A stretch of DNA of 64,000 bases from assembly GCA_025060415.1 (NCBI GenBank), contig JANXBT010000001.1:192313-256312 (forward strand). The letters are read 5' to 3'. This DNA is from Candidatus Bipolaricaulota bacterium. Its GTDB lineage: Bacteria > Bipolaricaulota > Bipolaricaulia > Bipolaricaulales > Bipolaricaulaceae. A program made the position numbers and the translations under genes. Below the pieces are notes generated by a model. That model was not told where the DNA came from and did not search any database. It worked only from the letters and a program-made list of their open reading frames with translations. How positions within the stretch are numbered: position 1 is the stretch's first letter; each line of letters begins with the position of its first letter. Of this stretch, positions 58,953-64,000 are shown piece by piece.

Positions 58953-59798
58953 TTGCATAGGGGGAAACGGGCAGCGTTCCTGGTGTTCCTCGGGGTGGGG
59001 GTCGTGGCCCTCTCCTGGGCGGCCCCGCTCATCCGCCTCACCCGGGGTCCGGCGGTGGTCGTGGCCGCCTGGCGCCTCCTCCTCGCTGGGGCCCTGCTGA
59101 GCCCCTGGGGGGTGCGGGGGTGGCGGGGCCTTTCCTGGCGCTTCCCCCTTGCGGCCGGCCTCTGCCTCGCTACGCACTTCGCCCTCTGGATCCAGTCCCT
59201 GCGCCTCACCTCCGTGGCCAGCTCCGTGGCCCTGGTCACCACCAACCCCCTCTTCGTGGGCCTCTTTTCCCTGGCCTTGGGCGAGCGGCCGGGCGCGGCC
59301 CTGTGGGCGGGGATCCTCCTCTCCGTGGGCGGTAGCTTCCTCATCGCTTGGGGAGACGTGGGCCGGGGCGGCTCCGCCCTCCTGGGGGACCTCTTGGCCC
59401 TCCTGGGCGCGGTGGCGGCCTCCGCCTACCTCCTGGTGGGGCGCCGGGCCCGCGCCCGCACGGAGCTCCTCCCCTACGTGTCCTTGGCCTACTTCGTGGC
59501 CGGCGGCCTCCTTGGGGTGGTGGCCGCGGGCCTGGGGCACCCCCTCCCCCCGGCGGAGGATTGGCCCTGGCTCGTCCTTTTGGCCCTCGTTCCCCAGGCC
59601 TTGGGCCACACCGCCGTGAACTGGGCCCTGCGCCACCTTCCCCCGGCCGCGGTGGCCGTGGCCATCCTGGGCGAGCCCGTGGGCGCCGCCCTCTGGGCCT
59701 TCCTCCTCTTTGGGGAGGGGCTCGGCCCTTGGCAGGGCGTGGGGATGGCCCTGGTGTTGGGCGGGATCGCGTGGGCCCTGCGTGGCGTGCGGCTCTAG
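58953..59798 (+). CDS. EamA-family (DMT) transporter
   Basis: 281 residues and about ten hydrophobic helices in two EamA repeats: FLGVGVVALSWAAPLIRLTRGPAVVVAAWR starts the first, LLALLGAVAASAYLLVGRRARA the second, and GEPVGAALWAFLLFGEGLGPWQGVGMALVLGGI closes it. Drug/metabolite exporter of unknown substrate. The TTG at 58953 is directly at the upstream terminator and lacks a ribosome-binding site; GTG 58983 is an alternative start. Confidence 0.87.
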   Translation: MHRGKRAAFLVFLGVGVVALSWAAPLIRLTRGPAVVVAAWRLLLAGALLSPWGVRGWRGLSWRFPLAAGLCLATHFALWIQSLRLTSVASSVALVTTNPLFVGLFSLALGERPGAALWAGILLSVGGSFLIAWGDVGRGGSALLGDLLALLGAVAASAYLLVGRRARARTELLPYVSLAYFVAGGLLGVVAAGLGHPLPPAEDWPWLVLLALVPQALGHTAVNWALRHLPPAAVAVAILGEPVGAALWAFLLFGEGLGPWQGVGMALVLGGIAWALRGVRL

Positions 59799-59800
59799 GA

Positions 59801-59806
59801 TAACCT
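59801..59806 (+). promoter_or_regulatory. Possible -10 hexamer of sahH
   Basis: TAACCT, 9 bases before ATG 59816, just after the transporter stop. Weak match, but the distance fits the leaderless class and no Shine-Dalgarno is present. Confidence 0.3.
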
Positions 59807-59815
59807 TTTGGCGCC

Positions 59816-61033
59816 ATGGACGAGCTGCGTGCGCGCGGCTGGGAGAAGATCCGCTGGGTGCGGGACCACATGCCGGTCCTGGCCCTCCTGGAGGAGCGCT
59901 ACGCTCCCGAAAAGCCCCTCGCGGGGAAGCGCGTGGCCATGGCCATCCACCTGGAGGCCAAGACCGCCCGCCTCGCCCTGGCCCTCAAGGCCCTGGGAGC
60001 CGAGGTGGCCGTGACCAGCTCCAACCCCCTCTCCGCCAAGGACGACGTGGCCCAGGCCCTTTCTGAGGAAATGGCCGTCTACGCCCGGGGCGAGGCCACC
60101 GAGGAGGAGTACCGGGAGTTCCTCCTGCGGGTCCTTTCCCTCCGGCCCCATCTTGTATTGGACGACGGCGGGGACCTCACCGCCCTCCTCCATGGCGCGG
60201 CCTGGGACCTGGGGCGGGAGACCCTGGGGGTGTGCGAGGAGACCACCACGGGGGTGATCCGCCTGCGCCAGCTCGAGCGGGAGGGGCGGCTGCGGTTCCC
60301 GGCGGTGGCGGTGAACGACGCCCAGATGAAGTCCCTTTTCGACAACCGCCACGGCACGGGGCAGTCCGTGTGGGACGCGATCATGCGGGCCACCAACCTC
60401 CTCGTGGCCGGCAAGACCGTGCTCGTGGTGGGGTACGGCTGGTGCGGGAAGGGGATCGCCCAGCGGGCGCGGGGCCTGGGCGCGGAGGTGATCGTGGCCG
60501 AGGTGGACCCGGTCCGGGCCGCGGAGGCCCTCCTGGAGGGCTTCCGGGTCCTGCCCGTGCGGGAGGCCCTGCCCCTGGCGGACTTCGTGGTCACCGCCAC
60601 GGGGTGCATCTCCGCTGTGACCTACGCGGACCTCCTTTGCGCCAAGGACGGGTGCCTCCTGGCCAACGCCGGCCACTTCGACGTGGAGATCGAGGTGAAG
60701 GAGCTTTACGCGCGGGGCCAGGTGCGCCGGGTGCGGGAACACGTGGAGGAGATCCTCCTCCCCAACGGGAAGCGCGTGTACCTCCTGGCGAAGGGGCGGC
60801 TGGTGAACCTCGTGGCCGGGGACGGCCATCCCGCGGAGATCATGGACCTCTCCTTTTCCCTCCAGCTCCTTTCCCTCCTTTGGCTGGCCCAGGAGGGGCG
60901 GGCCCTCCGGCCCCAGGTCTACCCCGTGCCCCGGGAGGTGGACCTGGAGGTGGCCCGGCTGTTCCTGCAAAGCCGGGGGGTGCGCCTCGACGAGCTCACC
61001 CCGGCCCAGCGGGCCTATCTGGGACTGGCCTGA
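59816..61033 (+). CDS. sahH: Adenosylhomocysteinase
   Basis: 405 residues, the short form without the 40-residue insert of mesophilic enzymes, typical of archaea and thermophiles. AIHLEAKTARLALALKALGAEVAVTSSNPLSAKDD, NDAQMKSLFDNRHGTGQS and VVGYGWCGKGIAQRARGLGAEVIVAE (NAD binding) are diagnostic. It removes S-adenosylhomocysteine made by methyltransferases. Its last 38 bases overlap the TrmH-type gene on the other strand. Confidence 0.96.
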   Translation: MDELRARGWEKIRWVRDHMPVLALLEERYAPEKPLAGKRVAMAIHLEAKTARLALALKALGAEVAVTSSNPLSAKDDVAQALSEEMAVYARGEATEEEYREFLLRVLSLRPHLVLDDGGDLTALLHGAAWDLGRETLGVCEETTTGVIRLRQLEREGRLRFPAVAVNDAQMKSLFDNRHGTGQSVWDAIMRATNLLVAGKTVLVVGYGWCGKGIAQRARGLGAEVIVAEVDPVRAAEALLEGFRVLPVREALPLADFVVTATGCISAVTYADLLCAKDGCLLANAGHFDVEIEVKELYARGQVRRVREHVEEILLPNGKRVYLLAKGRLVNLVAGDGHPAEIMDLSFSLQLLSLLWLAQEGRALRPQVYPVPREVDLEVARLFLQSRGVRLDELTPAQRAYLGLA

Positions 61034-61571
61034 CCTCGCCGGGGAGGAGGGGCCGGCACTTCTCCAGGATCAGGTAGACCGCGATCCCAAAGGCCACGGC
61101 CACGTTCAGCGACTCCTTCTCCCCGAACTGGGGGATCTCCACCACGAGGTCCGCCTCGGCCAGCACGGCCTCGTCCACGCCGGTCACCTCGTTCCCCACC
61201 ACCAGGGCCAGGGGGAAGCGGTGGGGCGGGATGAGTTGGACGGGCACGCTGTTTTCTGTGATCTCCAGCGCCGCCACCGTCCACCCCCTCCCCTTGAGGT
61301 CGCGCACGGCCTCCAGGGTGTGGGGCACGTGCCGCCAGGGGATCATGGCGGTGGCGCCGAGGGCCGTCTTCTCCACCTCCTTGTGGGGGGGACGGGCGGT
61401 GATCCCGCAGAGGATCACCTCGGCGAGGTGGGCGCAGGCGGCGGTGCGGAAGATGGAGCCCACGTTGTAGGCGCTGCGCAGGTTGTCGAGGACCGCGGCC
61501 AGCGGGAAACGCTGCGGCGGCCGGTAGCTCCGCCAACGCGCCCGCTTCTCCTCGTGGGTCAGCTTCCTCAT
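60996..61571 (-). CDS. TrmH/SpoU-family RNA methyltransferase
   Basis: 191 residues. SPOUT fold with the three SpoU motifs: LDNLRSAYNVGSIFRTA (about residue 29), LALVVGNEVTGVDEAVL (about 122) and VEIPQFGEKESLNVAVAFGIAVYLI (about 144), which makes the SAM-binding knot. It probably 2'-O-methylates tRNA or rRNA; the target is not evident. ATG 61571 overlaps the DUF429 stop by 4 bases. Confidence 0.93.
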   Translation of the reverse strand: MRKLTHEEKRARWRSYRPPQRFPLAAVLDNLRSAYNVGSIFRTAACAHLAEVILCGITARPPHKEVEKTALGATAMIPWRHVPHTLEAVRDLKGRGWTVAALEITENSVPVQLIPPHRFPLALVVGNEVTGVDEAVLAEADLVVEIPQFGEKESLNVAVAFGIAVYLILEKCRPLLPGEVRPVPDRPAGPG

Positions 61572-62314
61572 CCCGGCGGGATGGGCACGAGGATATAGCC
61601 GGAGCGCCGGTCCCCAAAGCGGCGGTAGCCGCGCGGGCCCCAGTACCAAAGGTGGAGGGCGATGTACGCGCAGAACAGGGCGTCCAGGAGGTCCTCCAGG
61701 CGCTTGAGGGCCTGGCCCCGCAGGCCCTGGGGCCGGGCCTGCCCTAGCAGGGCCGCCGCGTGCAGGGCCGGCCTCCGGCCGGCCAGCCCCGCCAAAAGCT
61801 CCCGAAAGCGCTCGAGCTCCGCCCAGCGCGCGGCGTAGCTCCGCCCAGGCCGGGCCTTGTACCGCAGAATGCGCGGAAGCCCAAAGAGCTCCACCGCCGC
61901 GGGATGGGGAAAGACCTCCACCACCTGGCGCACCTCCCCTTGCGCGGGCACCTCGGGGTCGTGGCGGAAGCCCAGGCCCTCCAAGAGTCGAACGAGCTCT
62001 TCCCCCCGCACCCTGGGGCCCAGGCGGCGCCGGTTGGCGGGATAGGCCTGGGCTTGGGCCCAGCGGTAGAACCGGGAAAGCTCCCGGTCGCAGGGGCGCG
62101 TCCCCTCCTCGTTGGGCACAAGGAGCGGGGCGTCCACGGCGATCAGGGCGGACCCCTCCCCCACCCCTTGGCGCACGAAGTCGACGATCTCCTCGTCCGC
62201 GCCCAGCCGGTCGTGCCAAGCCTCCAGCACGCCCCCTTCCCCCTCTTTCCGCAGGAGCACGGCCGCGGAGGGGTTGGCCGCGGACCAGGCCAGATCGATC
62301 CCCACGAACTTCAC
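61568..62314 (-). CDS. DUF429 family protein
   Basis: 248 residues. The RNase H-like fold starts MKFVGIDLAWSAANPSAAVLL and continues with ALIAVDAPLLVPNEEGTRPCDRELSRFYR, VVEVFPHPAAVELFG and LDALFCAYIALHLWYWGPRG. The conserved Asp residues suggest a nuclease, but no activity is established for DUF429. GTG start at 62314 overlaps the upstream stop by 4 bases. Confidence 0.88.
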   Translation of the reverse strand: MKFVGIDLAWSAANPSAAVLLRKEGEGGVLEAWHDRLGADEEIVDFVRQGVGEGSALIAVDAPLLVPNEEGTRPCDRELSRFYRWAQAQAYPANRRRLGPRVRGEELVRLLEGLGFRHDPEVPAQGEVRQVVEVFPHPAAVELFGLPRILRYKARPGRSYAARWAELERFRELLAGLAGRRPALHAAALLGQARPQGLRGQALKRLEDLLDALFCAYIALHLWYWGPRGYRRFGDRRSGYILVPIPPG

Positions 62315-63354
62315 AGGGGCTTCGGCTTCGCCGGCAAAAGGGAGACCTTATAAGGGCCGGAGCCGGAGCGGTGCACGATGCGCAGGAAGAACCCGCAGCG
62401 CGGCCCGGTAAAGCACTCCGTGAGCCCGTCGGGGAGGGTCACGCACTGCAGGCCCTCGGCGCACGGGACCTCGATCGTTGTGGGACCGGAAACGCTGAGG
62501 CACACGGCGAGGTCCGTGCCGCACGGATCGTGGACGAGGTAGAGGTCCACCACAAGATCGCCCTCCGGCACGAAGGCCAAAACGAGGGCCTCCCCTTTGG
62601 CCACGGAGAAGCGGTACCAGTCCTGCCAGTCGCCCTCGGCCATGGTCCCCTGGTAGTGGCCGGGCGCGAGGGCCGCCGCATCCCCCGGCCCCGCGGTTTC
62701 GGGGAGCTCGGCGCGGACGGCCAGGTCGAGGTCCAGCCCCGGGGCCCGGCACCCCTCCGGGGGCAGCCCGGGGCGGCAAGCCCAAAGGGGACCGACCTCG
62801 CAGAGCCGGGCCGCCGGCGGGGGCGGTGGGGGCGGAGGCGGAGGGGGCGGGGCTGGGACCTCAGGGGGAGGCGGGGGCGCCGCCGGCGCGGGCTCCGGGG
62901 CCCAAAGCCAGGCGGACCGGGGGCCGAAGCTCACCCAGGGGTCGCAGAGCACGAAGCGCCGCACGGTGATCCACAGCTCGCCGCCCGGCACAAGCAGGGG
63001 GAGCTCCCCTCGCACCCGGTACCCCGCCGCGCACGGCGCGGGGGGCACGCTGGCCAGCGTCACGAACCGCCAGTTCCAAGCCTCCCCGGGCGCGCTGCGC
63101 CAGAACACTTGGACCAGGACGTCCCTGGCGGGGACGCACTCCGCGCAGGGGTCGAAGGCCAGGCCCTCCAGGACCAGCGTCCAAAGGCCCGAGGGGACCC
63201 CGGTGAAGTGCCAGCTGGCCGTGGCGTAGCGGTGGGGATCGGCAAGCCGGCAAAGGTCGCCCTCCCATGTGCCGGTGCAGGAAAAGCTTTTTGGGAAAAG
63301 TTCCGCCGCCAGGACCTCTAGGCCCACCAGGAGCACCAGCCCAAGACGCTTCAT
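62311..63354 (-). CDS. Secreted Cys-rich protein with a polyproline linker
   Basis: 347 residues. Signal peptide MKRLGLVLLVGLEVLAA, an N-terminal Cys-containing domain (about 20-155), a Pro/Ala linker with a run of twelve prolines (about 157-185), then a C-terminal domain resembling bacterial pre-peptidase/PPC-type beta domains (YQGTMAEGDWQDWYRFSVAKGEALVLAFVPEGDLVVDLYLVHDPCG). I cannot name the N-domain. Probably exported to the periplasm or surface. AAAGGGGG precedes the ATG. Confidence 0.72.
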   Translation of the reverse strand: MKRLGLVLLVGLEVLAAELFPKSFSCTGTWEGDLCRLADPHRYATASWHFTGVPSGLWTLVLEGLAFDPCAECVPARDVLVQVFWRSAPGEAWNWRFVTLASVPPAPCAAGYRVRGELPLLVPGGELWITVRRFVLCDPWVSFGPRSAWLWAPEPAPAAPPPPPEVPAPPPPPPPPPPPPAARLCEVGPLWACRPGLPPEGCRAPGLDLDLAVRAELPETAGPGDAAALAPGHYQGTMAEGDWQDWYRFSVAKGEALVLAFVPEGDLVVDLYLVHDPCGTDLAVCLSVSGPTTIEVPCAEGLQCVTLPDGLTECFTGPRCGFFLRIVHRSGSGPYKVSLLPAKPKPL

Positions 63355-63371
63355 GTCGCCCCCTTTGGGCC

Positions 63372-63377
63372 ATTCTA
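63372..63377 (-). promoter_or_regulatory. -10 hexamer of the secreted protein-DUF429-TrmH genes
   Basis: TAGAAT on the minus strand, 17 bases before the ATG at 63354, with AAAGGGGG in between. Confidence 0.4.
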
Positions 63378-63800
63378 CGGAGCCCCGCTGCGTAGGGCCA
63401 AATCGCGGCCCAGCGCTTCCCAAAGGGCGGAATAATCCGCGCGCGGGTTCCAAAAGAGGTGGCCTCGGCCCCCCCCTCCTCGGCGGCGCGGATCGGCGCC
63501 CGGATGTACGTCGGCAGGTCCACACCGCCCCCGGGCCTCCCCCGCAAGCAGGGTGCGCTTGACCGCCCCGTAGGGATCGGCTTGGAGCTCCGCCTCCACG
63601 AAGTGGGTACTGCCCGATGGGGTCGATTGTCCTGGCGCTCCAGGGCCCCAGCCCCCGGCCAAGACGCCCACGGAGAGGGGGAGGGGGCGCAGGGCGGCCG
63701 CCGGGCGTTCGCGGACGGGCTGGGCGCAAACCCCGAGAGGGCTCCAAGGAGCGCGAACGCGGCCGTCGTGGGGGAAAGGATGAGCGGGCTTAGGAGGGGA
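63375..63800 (-). pseudogene. Possible frame-broken gene
   Basis: This stretch of about 540 bases has no intact gene. On the minus strand, protein-like segments lie in two frames: a signal-peptide-like ILSPTTAAFALLGALSGFAPS, then STHFVEAELQADPYGAVK in another frame, then VDLPTYIRAPIRAAEEGG back in the first, then HLFWNPRADYSALWEALGRD in the other. The switches fall near G runs, including eight G at about 63465-63474. It may be a decayed gene or assembly error. I do not recognise the family. Confidence 0.3.
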
Positions 63801-63882
63801 CCTGGGGACTCCGGGCTTCCCGGGGGCGGCCCCTCTGTCCGTGGCGCCCCTATCGTCGCTTGTGGCGCCGCGGGGACGCGCG

Positions 63883-63888
63883 TAGGAT
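63883..63888 (+). promoter_or_regulatory. -10 hexamer of the HAD gene
   Basis: TAGGAT, 8 bases before GTG 63897, leaderless geometry. Confidence 0.35.
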
Positions 63889-63896
63889 CGCAGCCT

Positions 63897-64000
63897 GTGT
63901 CCGTGAGGTTTCGCGCCGGGGACAAGGAATTCCGGGCCTCCGTGTTCCTCTTCGACAAGGACGGGACGCTCATCACCTTCGACCACTGGTTCCGGGTGAT
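63897..64000 (+). CDS. HAD-superfamily hydrolase (5' end only)
   Basis: Only 34 codons before the window ends. After about 15 residues the HAD motif I appears: VFLFDKDGTLITFDHWF, where the first Asp is the nucleophile. Probably a phosphatase; the class cannot be told. GTG at 63897 fits the promoter spacing; GTG 63903 is an alternative. Confidence 0.75.
   Translation, partial: MSVRFRAGDKEFRASVFLFDKDGTLITFDHWFRV

Noticed and set aside
62820-62860. Repeat array from the repeated GGC/GGG triplets
   Set aside because: These are proline codons of the linker in the secreted protein, not a CRISPR or tandem DNA repeat. No CRISPR array or insertion sequence was found in the window.

Overview
This 64 kb window is dense, very GC-rich bacterial chromosome (roughly two thirds G+C by eye) with about 73 protein genes, one tRNA gene and almost no free space. 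Genes commonly overlap by 4 bases (ATGA/GTGA). The content suggests a thermophilic anaerobe. It carries class III (oxygen-sensitive) ribonucleotide reductase with its activase, a tungsten-type aldehyde:ferredoxin oxidoreductase, an NAD-linked [NiFe] hydrogenase, a branched-polyamine synthase typical of (hyper)thermophiles, and several archaeal-type enzymes: ApgM, pyruvoyl arginine decarboxylase, AsnRS-like asparagine synthetase, and short SahH. YidC has the large periplasmic domain, so a Gram-negative envelope is likely. My best guess is a deep-branching lineage such as Bipolaricaulota/Acetothermia. That is an inference from gene mix and GC, not from a marker comparison.

Layout. 1-6.3 kb: a truncated ABC exporter, a peptide-type solute-binding protein, trpS, and nrdD-nrdG. 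6.4-13.1 kb: rpsT-secF (rpsT probably starts at ATT), yidC-khpB, and ribE-ribBA-ribH-hisS. 13.1-18.1 kb: aldehyde oxidoreductase, a small orphan, and a three-gene ABC-2 exporter. 18.1-26.5 kb: a cyclodeaminase-like gene running into antisense tRNA-Gln, MEMO-yicC-gmk-acpS, and on the other strand hutI-ispE-cmk-plsC-rpsA. 26.5-33.8 kb: hutH-era, a GNAT/N-succinylamino acid racemase pair, deoC-recO, an orphan short atpC, and fabF. 33.6-38.1 kb: a WD40 protein, pheS, a DUF362 ferredoxin and a Xaa-Pro peptidase. 38.1-43.0 kb: a polyamine locus (bpsA, arginine decarboxylase, a deoxyhypusine-synthase homologue, speH, speE, speB) with a terminator-like leader before speH. 43.0-58.6 kb: an AsnRS-like asparagine synthetase, then an 18-gene minus-strand run that includes the hydrogenase. 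58.6-64 kb: ferredoxin, EamA transporter, sahH, TrmH-type methylase, DUF429, a secreted proline-rich protein, a probably frame-broken gene and the start of a HAD hydrolase.

Three things stand out. First, the hydrogenase run joins [NiFe] HoxU-Y-H-W to a module normally seen with multimeric [FeFe] hydrogenases (two HATPases, two DRTGG proteins, PHP, HndA, HndB), and adds a second NuoE/NuoF pair. Second, about 15 genes have a -10 hexamer (TATAAT, TATACT, TAAACT, TACAAT and similar) ending only 6-11 bases before the start codon, which implies leaderless mRNAs. A second set has the hexamer 17-40 bases upstream with a Shine-Dalgarno sequence between. Third, the speH leader can fold as an antiterminator/terminator switch in front of the spermidine genes.

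Method limits: everything was read by eye. Family names rest on recognised motifs, not on searches, and promoter calls are sequence-pattern inferences.
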